A stretch of DNA of 64,000 bases from an uncultured Collinsella sp. (GCA_958370785.1 CATXKN010000006.1:89679-153678), one strand, 5' to 3'. Counted from the first letter of the stretch, positions 1 to 9,659 are shown. A program made the numbers and translations. The notes: generated by a model not told the origin, from the letters alone.

Positions 1-148
1 CAAGGCATCCGTCACGGCTTCGAAGACGACGACTTCCGCTCTTGCGGCCACGGGCGATAGCGCCGCGTTGACCGTTGCCGCCATGGGCATTGCCGGCGCG
101 ACAGTTGCAGCCGCCGGCATCGCCGCCGCGCGTCGTCGCGAGGAATAG
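1..148 (+). CDS. C-terminal end of a cell-wall-anchored surface protein (partial)
   Basis: Only the last 48 codons lie in the window; the gene starts upstream. The readable tail has a Ser/Thr-rich stretch, a sorting motif LAATGD, a hydrophobic Ala/Gly-rich helix and an Arg-rich end (RRREE). This is the three-part layout of a sortase substrate, with LAxTG in place of classical LPxTG. The same tail ends the next two genes, so this is the third member of a surface-protein cluster. The ligand and the rest of the protein cannot be judged from this fragment. Confidence 0.8.
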   Translation, partial: KASVTASKTTTSALAATGDSAALTVAAMGIAGATVAAAGIAAARRREE

Positions 149-198
149 CAATTTTGCCTAGGGCATGCAGGGCATAAAACCTCGGTGCGCTTGATTGA

Positions 199-238
199 GC
201 CGCCGCGCAGGGATTTGCGTCCCCGCGTGGCGGCTTTT
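199..238 (+). terminator. Rho-independent terminator of the partial surface-protein gene
   Basis: GCCGCC at 199-204 pairs with GGCGGC at 229-234, and an inner AGGGA/TCCCC stem extends the hairpin. TTTT follows at 235-238. It lies 50 bp past the stop codon at 146-148. Confidence 0.75.
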
Positions 239-240
239 GC

Positions 241-283
241 GTTTGCGCAGGTAGGGACGCGGGTTCGCATGTACGAACCTAGG
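241..283 (+). promoter_or_regulatory. Conserved upstream hairpin element of surface-protein genes (copy 1)
   Basis: The block GTTTGCGCAGGTAG is followed by a small palindrome, GGTTCG / CGAACC (about 263-280). A closely matching block with a longer hairpin lies in front of the next surface gene (2567-2611). Sharing between two otherwise different upstream regions suggests a common regulatory site or leader hairpin. The function is not known. Confidence 0.45.
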
Positions 284-345
284 CGTGGCACCCGGTTTGC
301 CGCACTGTGATGTCATTGAAACAATCCTCGATTAAGGAGGACGAC

Positions 346-2337
346 ATGCAAGGACAACATTTTGCCAAGCAGACGCAGCGCGAGCGCGCTTGCTCGCTCG
401 TTCACGGTACTTGGCGTTGCGCGGGTGTGAGGGTCGCCAGCGTCGGTGCGTGCGCGCTCATGGTCGGCCAGCTGTTACTGCCGAGTGTGGCGCTTGCGAC
501 CGAATGTGCGGATTCTGCTGCTACGACGGGTGAGGTCGCTGCGGCTCCTGCGGCGCCGGCGGCTACGGTGGATGCGAATGCGGCGACAACACCGACAACC
601 GAGGCTGCTCCGGCAACTCAGAACGAGGCCGATACTCAGCAGGTATCTTTGGCTGACACCGTCGAAGGGGCTGGCGATGCAATGCCCGCCGAGCAAAACG
701 CTTCCAGCAACAACGCCGCCATGCCGGCAGACAACGCCATTATGCCCTGCGGTGTGACCGACGTGACGGGTGGGGGTGGCGTGACAATCGACACGAACGT
801 CGAATCCTACTACAGGGAATGCGAGCTTCCACCCGAGATTTCTCTTACCGGAGGCGGTAGTTTCTCATGGGATTTTGGACCGGTCCCAGATGAGGTGGCG
901 GATAAGCTGTCAAACGCATCCGAAACTAAGTATTACAAGGCAGATGCCGCTACTGGCGCGCTTGTTGAAGTCGCCGATCAGTCTCAATCGAACGTGACGA
1001 TTTCCATTGCGCCATATGAAGGGCAGATGCGCGCGACGCTGACCCTGACGGGTGGCGACTTTGTAGACGGAAACTATGCACTCATCCGCAACGAGGATGT
1101 GCCGTTTACTTCAACGTTGACGTTCGACGGCACCGACTATAATGATGGCATCCTCATCGGCGATCCTGATAGCACCTCCGATAAACCAGCTCAAATCGTT
1201 GTCCATGAAACAAGGACCGATTACTACCTGCGCTACAACTTCAACACCGTGGTAAAGCTAGCTGCTCATGGACAGGCAATCAATAGCGTTGATTTGGGTT
1301 CAGGATATATCGGCTATCGCGCTGGGGATACTCCCGCTCCAACCACTCATGTACCATACGCAGATTACGACAAGTATGAAATTGCTTACGAGTGCTGGGA
1401 GGAGATGGACAACAGCGACCCCACGGATCTTCATCCCGTCGCCTTCTGGTATTCCGACGAGGGCATGTACACACCGGGCATGAAGCGAATCGACAAGTTC
1501 GAAGAAGGCAAGCACTACATGCATTCTGTCATGCTACGCCAAAAGAACGGGTATGAGTTTGCCAACGGCTGCACTGTGGCAATCAATGGCGAGCCACTTA
1601 ACGCCATGAGTGTTCAGAAAGTCGAAGGTGGTCTGTTCCTTGCGCCGACCACATCGTTTACCTGCGAAAAGGCTCTTGTGTGGCAAGCAATCGACACGGT
1701 CGAGATTAATGGCGCTACCGTCACGTTCAAAGACGGCGATAAGCCGGTGTTCACGGGCGCTACGTCCGACGACACTCGTTATTGGTATCAGTGCGAGTTC
1801 TGGAATTCTGAGGATGGCGCTGGAGTGAACTCGGCATGGTTCTGGGATCAAAATATCGAGAACCACATTGATACGTTTGAGGCTGGGAAGACCTACAGCT
1901 ACGGTTTTTATCTCAAGTCGCATGAGGGTTTCTACTTTACTCGTGACACTAGGGTCACAATTAACGGCAAGACTTATGGCTACTGGTGGAACGAATCCGA
2001 TGCGGAGAATCTCGATAGAGACGGTAAGACGACCACCATGTGGGTCTATACCAATCTTACGATGACGCCTGAAGCAATGCCGGCGCCGGCGCCGGACCCC
2101 GAGCCCACGCCGGACCCCAAGCCGACGCCCGAGCCCGAGATCAAGCCGGGTCAGGCGCCAACGAGCGCCACGACCGTCTCGACCACCAAGACTCCGGCCG
2201 TCAAGTCCGCTGCCAAGACCACTGATGCCACCCTCGCCGCAACGGGTGACAGCACCGGACTTGTCGCCGCGGCCATGAGCCTCGCCGGCGCCATCGCAGC
2301 AGCCATCGGCATCGCCTCAAAGCGCCGCGAGAACTAG
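346..2337 (+). CDS. Cell-wall-anchored surface protein with two repeat modules
   Basis: A 663-aa secreted protein, probably an adhesin or surface-layer component. The ATG at 346 is chosen because AAGGAGG lies at 334-340; an upstream ATG at 307 lacks such a site. A long signal peptide (basic start, hydrophobic core, cleavage near residue 50) is followed by an Ala/Thr-rich linker. Two related modules of roughly 100-130 residues (about 300-430 and 450-545) share the pattern 'FE.GK.Y...L....G(Y/F).F......INGE/K', a type common in Gram-positive surface proteins. A Pro-rich wall-spanning segment (about 578-600) leads to LAATGD, a hydrophobic helix and a basic tail. It is tandem with another sortase substrate on each side. 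The binding target cannot be inferred. Confidence 0.82.
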   Translation: MQGQHFAKQTQRERACSLVHGTWRCAGVRVASVGACALMVGQLLLPSVALATECADSAATTGEVAAAPAAPAATVDANAATTPTTEAAPATQNEADTQQVSLADTVEGAGDAMPAEQNASSNNAAMPADNAIMPCGVTDVTGGGGVTIDTNVESYYRECELPPEISLTGGGSFSWDFGPVPDEVADKLSNASETKYYKADAATGALVEVADQSQSNVTISIAPYEGQMRATLTLTGGDFVDGNYALIRNEDVPFTSTLTFDGTDYNDGILIGDPDSTSDKPAQIVVHETRTDYYLRYNFNTVVKLAAHGQAINSVDLGSGYIGYRAGDTPAPTTHVPYADYDKYEIAYECWEEMDNSDPTDLHPVAFWYSDEGMYTPGMKRIDKFEEGKHYMHSVMLRQKNGYEFANGCTVAINGEPLNAMSVQKVEGGLFLAPTTSFTCEKALVWQAIDTVEINGATVTFKDGDKPVFTGATSDDTRYWYQCEFWNSEDGAGVNSAWFWDQNIENHIDTFEAGKTYSYGFYLKSHEGFYFTRDTRVTINGKTYGYWWNESDAENLDRDGKTTTMWVYTNLTMTPEAMPAPAPDPEPTPDPKPTPEPEIKPGQAPTSATTVSTTKTPAVKSAAKTTDATLAATGDSTGLVAAAMSLAGAIAAAIGIASKRREN

Positions 2338-2373
2338 GTTTCGGCGGAGGCCCTCGTTTCCACCTCAGCAAAA

Positions 2374-2509
2374 TCTCAATCTGTAACACCTGGCTGCCCA
2401 AAACGACCCTAGATGTTACAGATTTAGATGAACCGAATGGCCGCCAATCTAATGTCTCGACCTGTAACACCAAGCGGGGAATCTGACCTCTAACTGTTAC
2501 AGATCGAGA
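2374..2509. repeat. Array 1 of the 15-25-15 inverted repeat family (2 units)
   Basis: Unit 1a has its left arm (TCTCAATCTGTAACA) at 2374-2388 and its right arm at 2414-2428. Unit 1b has arms at 2455-2469 and 2495-2509. Each pair of arms is separated by exactly 25 bp and the two units by 26 bp. Arms differ from perfect complementarity by about one base. The array lies in the gap between two surface-protein genes. Unit 1b and the preceding gap are almost identical to 9386-9466 behind the next gene. Confidence 0.9.
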
Positions 2510-2530
2510 CAAACCGGCCGGCTAAGTCCA

Positions 2531-2569
2531 AAACCACCACAAAGATGCCTGTCCCCTTTGTGGTGGTTT
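2531..2569. terminator. Hairpin with GCCTGTCCC loop
   Basis: AAACCACCACAAAG (2531-2544) and CTTTGTGGTGGTTT (2556-2569) form a perfect 14-bp stem with an 11-nt loop. It would terminate transcription from the 346-2337 gene. The loop contains GTCCC, as do several other hairpins in the window (9565, 14306, 48381, 51890). Confidence 0.6.
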
Positions 2570-2611
2570 GCGCAGGTAGAACGGTAGGTTCGTATATATG
2601 AACCTACCGTT
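2567..2611 (+). promoter_or_regulatory. Conserved upstream hairpin element of surface-protein genes (copy 2)
   Basis: GTTTGCGCAGGTAG repeats the block at 240-255. It is followed by a perfect 12-bp palindrome, AACGGTAGGTTC (2580-2591) with its complement at 2600-2611 and an 8-nt AT-rich loop. It stands 62 bp before the start codon of the 2206-aa protein. It may be an operator or a leader hairpin of the mRNA. Confidence 0.5.
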
Positions 2612-2672
2612 CGCTTTGTTTTTGGGCAACGATTACGCTGGATGACTTTTGGTTTGCAAGAAAGGATCGACC

Positions 2673-5600
2673 ATGAGGTGGACTACTGTTCGAGCGCTTT
2701 GCCGCCGCCTGACTGTTGCCACGGTAACCCTCGCGATGGTGACGGGCTCGTTGCCCGTGGGCGCGTTTGCCGAGGCGCTCACCACCGATAGCACCTTTGT
2801 GCAGACGGATAACGGCCATGCGGACGACGCCACCTCCGCCGATTCGGCTGACGCCCAAGCGTCAGACTCTGCTTCCGCCGACCCCGCGCCCGATGCCGGC
2901 GCTGCCGACCCCACAGTGCTCGATACCGGTGACACCCCTACGCCCCCGGACTCCGAGATTGCATCGGCGGCGGGCCTGACGGGCGCCGGGCAGACCGAGA
3001 GCACACCTGCGGGTACGCTTGCCACCGATCTTGTCGAGGGCAAGGAGCTCGCCGAACAGCAGAAGCAGGAGGAGACCGCCGAAGCCGAAGCAACCTGGAA
3101 TGAGGATCTTGGGCTCTGGATGACCTCGAAGGGCGCCACGGGCGTAAAGGACGAATACGACGATGGCTACGTGGCCGGCGAGCAGACCCCCGCGCAGTAC
3201 TACTTCTCGATTGATAGCCTCACCAACGAAATTTCTATCGAGTATGGCGACGCGGGCATTACCACGTTGGAGGTGCCCTCGACCATCGACGACAAAAATG
3301 TCGTAAGCCTTACGGGTATGGGAAGCGCTGCGCTCACATCGATCACCTTCGCCCCTAATTCGCATGTCCGCTCGGTTGGAGGCTTGGGCGGCAGCAGCAT
3401 CAAAGAGATCGCACTGCCCGATTCGGTCGAGGAGCTCAAGAGCTATGCATTCTACAAAAGCAAGACGCTCCAAACGGTAACCTGGCCCAACAACGCGGCC
3501 TTTACCACGATTCCCGAGCAGGCCTTTAAGGAATGTGAACAACTTGACGACAAGGTGGTGGCAACGCTGCCGCCTTCGGTCAAAACTATCGACTATCTTG
3601 CATTCGCCTATTGCGGCGTGCCACAGTTCTATGTCTCGGACACAACAGTGCTCACCTTTACGCAGATCAATGTGCCGGGCACGGTGGAGCGGATTGAGCG
3701 CAATGCCTTTGACGGGTGCTCGCATGTGTCGTCGGTGACGATCGGCGACGGCGTTAAATATATCGGAGCGCACGCGTTCGCCTCTCTTGATCCTGCGATT
3801 GCCGGCAAAGAGATTGTGCTACCCAAAAGCGTGGAAATGATAGAGTGGGGAGCTTTTGAGAACACGAGATACGGAAACGAGACGAACCATAATGCCGTTG
3901 CCCTGCGCGTGATGAACCCCGATCTTCAGTTTGGTGAGGCGGGCTATTCGGGCGACTATAATGAGCGCGTGACAATCGATGGCGTAACGTATGCGATTCC
4001 CTTTAGTGAAGGCCAGACCATCTATGCCTATGCGACCGATTCGGCTGGCAACCCCTCGATGGTCAAAAAGCTTGCCGATGCCGTGGCCGATCGCAAGGAC
4101 TCCCTCGATTCCTCGAAGCCTGCCTACACGTTTGAGTGGATGGGCGAGGCGGCCCAGGTGACTGGCAAACTTCCCCAGAGCGCGACGGCTACACTCGTGC
4201 AGGCGGGGCAGTCCACGCTGCTGGCGGTTGGCGATGACGGCAGCTTTACAGCGGACGCTCTCTCCAAGACAGCAGCCACCCTGCGCATTTCGCTCAGCGG
4301 TTACTATGACATGGTGCTGGCGCGCCCGGGCGACCAGATGACGGGCACATGGAATATCGGAGAGATTAAGGCGGAGGACTTTACCAAGATTCCGGCTTCG
4401 CGCGCGATTGAACTTAATGTGGCCTATCTCGAACCGGTCGCAGGCCAGGATAAGACCGAACGCATTGAGCTCGACAGTCTCGATAACATCGATTTGACGG
4501 TGAAGAGCGGCGGCAAGACGCTTAAGCCTGCCAAGGGTGACAAGGAAAACGACTTCCGTATCCAGGGCACAGCGCTCGTGGTGTCGCAGACCATTGCCGA
4601 TGCAGACCAGGATCTGGAGATAACGCTCGAGCCCAAAGACAGCCTCAAGCTGGGTGGGGCGACGGCGACGGTGAAGCCTTCGGCCGGCAAGGTCGATATC
4701 GACTTGAAGCCCTGGGGCACGGCGACGGTCACGACCAAGGGCGACTACCAGGGCGCCAACCGCGTGCTGGTGTTCCGTACGTCCGACGGCAAGCTAGTCG
4801 CCGACGGCGTCACCTATTTGATGGGTTACGAAGACGATGGCACCACGCCTATCATGAAGGCCGAGACGCCGCGCCTTAAGGCCGGTTCGTACACCATCGT
4901 CGCCTTTAACAAGACGAGCTACGACATCCAAGCGACGAGCTATTCCACGTTTAGCCGCCTAGGGCTGACCGTGGGTAAGCATATCGCGCAAAAGCAGGTG
5001 AAGATTGAGGACGGCAAACAGCTCGACGTGACGCTCGACGTCCCCACGTTTGACGTGGAGACGTATCGTGCCGAGCGCGGGCTGACGGCGGGCTCGGTTA
5101 TCGCTGATTCGTCCGCGGTCGTTGGCGCGGAGACCGAGCTGCGCATTCATTACGAGCTCAAGGACAGCCAGGCTGCCAAGATTGAGATTCCGCTTGCCAA
5201 GGATGCCGTCGAGGATGTGTCCGCAGGCGCTCGCGAAGCCGGCGCCAGCTCCGATGCCATGTGGGCTGGCACAACTTGGGAGGGCGACAACCTCGTTCTC
5301 GATATGAAGAAGAGCATGGGCGCCGATGTGTTTGTGCGCTTTAAGCCCAAGGCCGCGGGCATCTATGCCGTCTCGCCGCTTATTACGCTGGGCGAGGTGA
5401 CATTGCCGCTGGGAAGCACCACACTCGAGGTTAGTGGATCGCGCATCGAGGTCGACAACACCGATGTTCACAGCCTGCTGGGCAATGTAGCCTACGTTTA
5501 TGCAGCGCCGGGCAAGAGCGTGCAGCTCACCGTGGGGACGGGCTCGTCGGCTGCAAAGTACACCGGCAAGACCAATAAACTCGGCCGTGCCAAGATTGAA

Positions 5601-8600
5601 TACGACCTGCCGCAGGATACGCTTGCCGCCGAGCGCGTGACGCTCGAGGCACGCGTGGGCTCGACCGATGTTGCCGCCGCTGCTGCCGAGGTGACGGCTC
5701 GAAATTATGTGCGCTATGTTCCGGGCGCTTCGGTCTGGAACTTTGATGTGACGTATCGCGGCGGTACGCAGAACCTGGTTAAGGACGGCAAGGATACGGG
5801 TAAGAGCCTGTGGACCTTCCACCATCTGCCGCAAAAGAAGAACGCCTACTGGACATTCGATATCACGCTCGAGGTAGGAAACGAAGAGGCCGCCGACACG
5901 CTCGACCTGTACGTGGACTGCGTGGACGGCAAGACCGTGACGATTCCGCTGAGCCAAAAGTCGCGCGAGGGCACCCGCGTGCGCTACGCGGCCGAGTATG
6001 TGGACGAGGGCTATCTCAAACTGCTCGATGAGTTCAACAAGGCAAACGACTCGACCTATGTGAACTGCGGCAACTTTGAGCAAATCTTTATGCCGCAGAC
6101 CTACCGCATCTCCAACGCTCAACTTATGACCATGCTGAGTTTTGACGCCAACGCTTCGGCCAAAAAGCATTCCGCCGCGGCCGAGGAGCGCCAGCAGGAG
6201 TTCTCGAATGCCGTGCAGCAGTGGCACGAGTATATGATGGATAACTCGTTTAACGATGTCGACGAGGCCTTTAACGACGCGATTGACCAGATGGTCGCCG
6301 ATGCGTTTGCCGAGGAGGACGGGGACGGCAAAGAGGGCGAAGCACAAGGTGGAGCCGCCCGTAAGGCTCGTCGCGCCCCTGCCGCCCGCGACGGCGAGGG
6401 TGATGATGCTGGCAACGACGAGGCCGCGCAGTTTGCGGCCGAACTCAAGGCTGCGGTCGGCGGGTCGTCGGCGCTGTTAACCCAGCAGGGCGACAGCTAT
6501 GGCGTCAATGTGGACAAGATGATCTTTGAGGATGCTTACGGCACCAGCGAGGATTGGTATCAGGAACTCGCGGCAGCCCAGGGCGCGAACGCTGCGGATG
6601 CGGCCGCCATCAAGGAGCTCGTCGACCATGCATCGCGAGCGGAGTTTATTGCCCAGCAGGCCGAGGACCTGGTGGGCCAGTCGATGGGTATCGGCCAGCT
6701 CAACCAATACGGAAGCTGGAATGACGCAACTGCTGCGGCACTCAACAAGTGTGCGGGCATTAAGGCCAGCGAGTACAACGGCCAGTCGATGAGCGGGTTT
6801 AACGATTTGGGCCAGGCGCTCGGCAGCTCACTGAGCTACAAGGCGGCTGACGACGATACCGTCAAGGGCTTTAAGGTCGCCGCGCCCGATGGCGAGCAGA
6901 CGGCCTATATCGAGTCGGAGTTTATCGAGAACTCCAATAACAACAAGAACCAGGCGCTTCTGTTTAACTCGATCGCCATGCAGTGCGACATTCTGGACAA
7001 CCTGTACGACAACTGGAATGTGGTCCATAGCCTCAATAACTCTACGATTCGCGGTTGGCTTATGGCCTGGAAGCGCAACGGCGACGTGAGCGCCCATATG
7101 AAGCTCATCCGCACGATCCGTTCGCTCAAGAGCTATAAGATTGAGTGCGAGATGTTCGGACAGGTCTTTAAGACCGATGCGTGGAAGGCGGCCGGCCAGG
7201 CGTTTCCCGCGGCGACCCAGGGCATCGGCATCTTTACCGGCATTTACGGCGTGAACGATGCCAGCAAGAACTGGGAGAACGTGAACGTCCGTATGCAGAA
7301 GGTGAAGGGCGAGCGCGAGGGCTATGAGCTTCAGCATACGCGCTTACTTGCCAAGCCCGAGAAGACCGAGGACGACTGGAAGTGCATTTACGCGCTGCGC
7401 GACGCCATGGAGAAGGCGCGTGCGTTTGAGGATCTGCTGTATCGCCAGCTCTGCCACGACAGCACCGATGTGGCGGTGGGCTCCATTATGACAATCGCCG
7501 GCGTGCTGACGGCCGGTTCGGCGGGTACCGTGGTGGGTGCTGCCTATGACGCGGCTTCGACCAGCGTAGGTTCGGAGCGCGCGATTAAGCTGACCAATGC
7601 CGAATGCGCCTACGATGTTGCCTGCGAGCAGGTGGAGCGCGCATGCCAGAATCGCATTACGGTCAACTGGGGGGAGCTGACCGATGCCGAGGTCTACAAG
7701 GCCAACAAGGACGGCTTGATCTCGGACGAGAAGATGCAGTCGATTTTTGAGGCGCGTTATCGCAATGTGGCCGCCAAGGCTGCACCCGACCCTGCGGGCG
7801 TGGTGTACGAGGGCCTACTGTCCAATACGGTTGAAGGCGCGACGGTTGAGCTGTGGAGCGCCGACGATGTGGCCGGTACCAATGCAGTGCGTTGGGATGC
7901 CGAGGAGTATGAGCAGGACAATCCGCTTGCAACGGGTGCGGACGGTGCGTACAACTGGAATACGCCGACCAGCTGGTATCAGGTGCGCGTGACCAAGGAC
8001 GGGTATGAGGAGGCGCGTTCGGCTTGGCTGCGCGTGCCGCCGATTCAGACTGAGGTGAACATTGGCTTGGTGTCGACGGCGGCGCCCGAGGTGGTTTCGG
8101 CCCATGCCTATACCGATTGCGTCGAGGTTGAGTTTGCGCAGTATATGGATGCGAGCGACGATGCCCTGGTCGCATTGTGCGCGCAGGGCTTGGGCGACGT
8201 GACGTATACGTGGCTCGACAAACAGGACGATCCCAATGGCAAGCCGCTGTCGCGCGTGCTGCGTATTCGCTATGCCGATGCGTGTGAGGCGGGCTCGACG
8301 GTGGCGTTTGAGCTCGACGGTGCTCGCAACTACGCCGGCACGGCCATGACGCGCTGGGCAAGTGGCGAGCTTGTCGTGGGCGTTCGTGCCGACAAGCTCA
8401 AGCTCAACGTGGAGCAGGCCGTGACCATGCTTGAGGGCGGTGACTTTGAGCTGGTGGCGCACGTGACCGATAAGGCGGGCAAGCCGTTTGCGGGCGCAAA
8501 GGTTAGTGTTGGGCTGGAGTCCTCGGCTATCTGCTCTGTCGATGCCACCCAGGCCGTGACGGGCGAGGACGGCGCGGCGACGTTTGTGCTGCATGGTGCT

Positions 8601-9293
8601 CTGCCCGGTTTGACGACGTTGACGGCGGCGGTGGACGGCACGGCGCTGTCCAAGCAGGTCGACGTTCGCGTGTCTGCCGAGGCAGTGCGACCGGCGCGAC
8701 CGGTGGCGACGATTGGTGCGACGACGTTTGGTGCATGGTCGCCCAAGGAGAACTACATTACGGTGCCCAAGGGCACGAAGCTGGAGCTTTCGGCCGAGGA
8801 TGGCACGACGATTTGGTACACCACCAACGACACCTGCCCCTGCCGTGACGAAGGCCGCGTAAAGTACACCGAGCCCATTGCGCTCGATAGCAACATGTAT
8901 GTGCGCATTGCGGCACAGCGCCCTGGCATGTCGTACAGTGAGTATTCCGAGCGTCTGAACATTACGATCACGGTGACCGATGAGCCGGCGCCTGAGCCGA
9001 CGCCCGATCCCGAGCCGACGCCCGAGCCGGACCCGTCGCCTGGCGACGGCGAGCAGGGCGGCGGTGCGGATGGCTCTGGCGGCACCGGGGTACCTGCGGG
9101 CGTCTCGGCCTCGACGACGACCACGGTGACGACGGGCAAGTCCAAGGGTAAGGGCAAGAATGGCAAGAAGTCCGGTGGCACGGAGCTTGCCGGCACGGGT
9201 GACTCCGCCGCGATGACAGTCGCTGCCCTAGGCATCGCCGGAGCAACCGTTGCCGCGGCAGGCATCGCCGCGACCAAGCGCCGCAAGCGTTAG
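2673..9293 (+). CDS. Giant cell-wall-anchored multidomain surface protein with BspA-type leucine-rich repeats
   Basis: A 2206-aa secreted protein. The ATG at 2673 follows AGAAAGG; a TTG at 2649 has no good site. Order of parts: signal peptide (about 1-35, ending near VGAFAEA); acidic Ala/Asp linker; BspA/LRR_5-like leucine-rich repeats (about 186-410, patterns such as 'LPDSVEEL..YAF' and 'VPGTVERIERNAFDGC'); a long beta-rich region; an acidic Ala/Gly/Arg low-complexity insert (about 1213-1253); a large helical central region; an Ig-like invasin-type domain (about 1906-2003, 'GKPFAGAKVSVGLES'); a chitobiase C-terminal-like module (about 2013-2096, 'GTTIWYTTNDT'); a Pro-rich wall spacer; then LAGTGD, a hydrophobic helix and RRKR. 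BspA-type repeats are often found in mucosal adhesins. That role is inferred here. Confidence 0.85.
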   Translation: MRWTTVRALCRRLTVATVTLAMVTGSLPVGAFAEALTTDSTFVQTDNGHADDATSADSADAQASDSASADPAPDAGAADPTVLDTGDTPTPPDSEIASAAGLTGAGQTESTPAGTLATDLVEGKELAEQQKQEETAEAEATWNEDLGLWMTSKGATGVKDEYDDGYVAGEQTPAQYYFSIDSLTNEISIEYGDAGITTLEVPSTIDDKNVVSLTGMGSAALTSITFAPNSHVRSVGGLGGSSIKEIALPDSVEELKSYAFYKSKTLQTVTWPNNAAFTTIPEQAFKECEQLDDKVVATLPPSVKTIDYLAFAYCGVPQFYVSDTTVLTFTQINVPGTVERIERNAFDGCSHVSSVTIGDGVKYIGAHAFASLDPAIAGKEIVLPKSVEMIEWGAFENTRYGNETNHNAVALRVMNPDLQFGEAGYSGDYNERVTIDGVTYAIPFSEGQTIYAYATDSAGNPSMVKKLADAVADRKDSLDSSKPAYTFEWMGEAAQVTGKLPQSATATLVQAGQSTLLAVGDDGSFTADALSKTAATLRISLSGYYDMVLARPGDQMTGTWNIGEIKAEDFTKIPASRAIELNVAYLEPVAGQDKTERIELDSLDNIDLTVKSGGKTLKPAKGDKENDFRIQGTALVVSQTIADADQDLEITLEPKDSLKLGGATATVKPSAGKVDIDLKPWGTATVTTKGDYQGANRVLVFRTSDGKLVADGVTYLMGYEDDGTTPIMKAETPRLKAGSYTIVAFNKTSYDIQATSYSTFSRLGLTVGKHIAQKQVKIEDGKQLDVTLDVPTFDVETYRAERGLTAGSVIADSSAVVGAETELRIHYELKDSQAAKIEIPLAKDAVEDVSAGAREAGASSDAMWAGTTWEGDNLVLDMKKSMGADVFVRFKPKAAGIYAVSPLITLGEVTLPLGSTTLEVSGSRIEVDNTDVHSLLGNVAYVYAAPGKSVQLTVGTGSSAAKYTGKTNKLGRAKIEYDLPQDTLAAERVTLEARVGSTDVAAAAAEVTARNYVRYVPGASVWNFDVTYRGGTQNLVKDGKDTGKSLWTFHHLPQKKNAYWTFDITLEVGNEEAADTLDLYVDCVDGKTVTIPLSQKSREGTRVRYAAEYVDEGYLKLLDEFNKANDSTYVNCGNFEQIFMPQTYRISNAQLMTMLSFDANASAKKHSAAAEERQQEFSNAVQQWHEYMMDNSFNDVDEAFNDAIDQMVADAFAEEDGDGKEGEAQGGAARKARRAPAARDGEGDDAGNDEAAQFAAELKAAVGGSSALLTQQGDSYGVNVDKMIFEDAYGTSEDWYQELAAAQGANAADAAAIKELVDHASRAEFIAQQAEDLVGQSMGIGQLNQYGSWNDATAAALNKCAGIKASEYNGQSMSGFNDLGQALGSSLSYKAADDDTVKGFKVAAPDGEQTAYIESEFIENSNNNKNQALLFNSIAMQCDILDNLYDNWNVVHSLNNSTIRGWLMAWKRNGDVSAHMKLIRTIRSLKSYKIECEMFGQVFKTDAWKAAGQAFPAATQGIGIFTGIYGVNDASKNWENVNVRMQKVKGEREGYELQHTRLLAKPEKTEDDWKCIYALRDAMEKARAFEDLLYRQLCHDSTDVAVGSIMTIAGVLTAGSAGTVVGAAYDAASTSVGSERAIKLTNAECAYDVACEQVERACQNRITVNWGELTDAEVYKANKDGLISDEKMQSIFEARYRNVAAKAAPDPAGVVYEGLLSNTVEGATVELWSADDVAGTNAVRWDAEEYEQDNPLATGADGAYNWNTPTSWYQVRVTKDGYEEARSAWLRVPPIQTEVNIGLVSTAAPEVVSAHAYTDCVEVEFAQYMDASDDALVALCAQGLGDVTYTWLDKQDDPNGKPLSRVLRIRYADACEAGSTVAFELDGARNYAGTAMTRWASGELVVGVRADKLKLNVEQAVTMLEGGDFELVAHVTDKAGKPFAGAKVSVGLESSAICSVDATQAVTGEDGAATFVLHGALPGLTTLTAAVDGTALSKQVDVRVSAEAVRPARPVATIGATTFGAWSPKENYITVPKGTKLELSAEDGTTIWYTTNDTCPCRDEGRVKYTEPIALDSNMYVRIAAQRPGMSYSEYSERLNITITVTDEPAPEPTPDPEPTPEPDPSPGDGEQGGGADGSGGTGVPAGVSASTTTTVTTGKSKGKGKNGKKSGGTELAGTGDSAAMTVAALGIAGATVAAAGIAATKRRKR

Positions 9294-9330
9294 GTTTTGG
9301 TGGCGGTGCCTATCCTCGGCTTTAGCAAAA

Positions 9331-9546
9331 TCTCAATCTGTAACACCAAACTGCCCAAAACGCCTCTAGATGTTACAGATTGAGATGAACTGAATGGCCG
9401 CCAATCTAATGTCTCGATCTGTAACACCAAGCGGGGAATTTGACCTCTAACTGTTACAGATTGAGACAAAGCGGGGGCGGCTGGAGCAATATCTCGATCT
9501 GTAACAACTACGAGGCTCAACGGGCTCCAGATGTTACAGATTGAGA
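9331..9546. repeat. Array 2 of the 15-25-15 inverted repeat family (3 units)
   Basis: Arms lie at 9331-9345/9371-9385, 9412-9426/9452-9466 and 9492-9506/9532-9546. All three inner spacers are exactly 25 bp; the gaps between units are 26 and 25 bp. The first two units plus the intervening gap closely match array 1, so the 3' flanks of the two surface genes are homologous. The array sits between the surface gene and the convergent nfn operon. Confidence 0.92.
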
Positions 9547-9564
9547 CAAAACGACCGGGCAAGT

Positions 9565-9609
9565 CCCCAACCACCACAAAGGTGCCTGTCCCCATCGTGG
9601 TGGTTGGGG
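9565..9609. terminator. Hairpin with GTGCCTGTCCCC loop
   Basis: CCCCAACCACCAC (9565-9577) pairs with GTGGTGGTTGGGG (9597-9609). It is the counterpart of the hairpin at 2531-2569, with a similar loop, and again follows an array of the 15-25-15 repeat. It probably ends transcription of the giant surface gene. Confidence 0.55.
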
Positions 9610-9623
9610 CGACCGGCATAGAA

Positions 9624-9659
9624 AAAGTCCCCGCCGGGCGTGTGCTCGACGGGGACTTT
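9624..9659 (-). terminator. Terminator of the nfn operon
   Basis: AAAGTCCCCG (9624-9633) pairs with CGGGGACTTT (9650-9659). Read on the minus strand, the stem follows the nfnB stop by about 30 bp. The A/T flanks allow termination in both directions. Confidence 0.65.
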
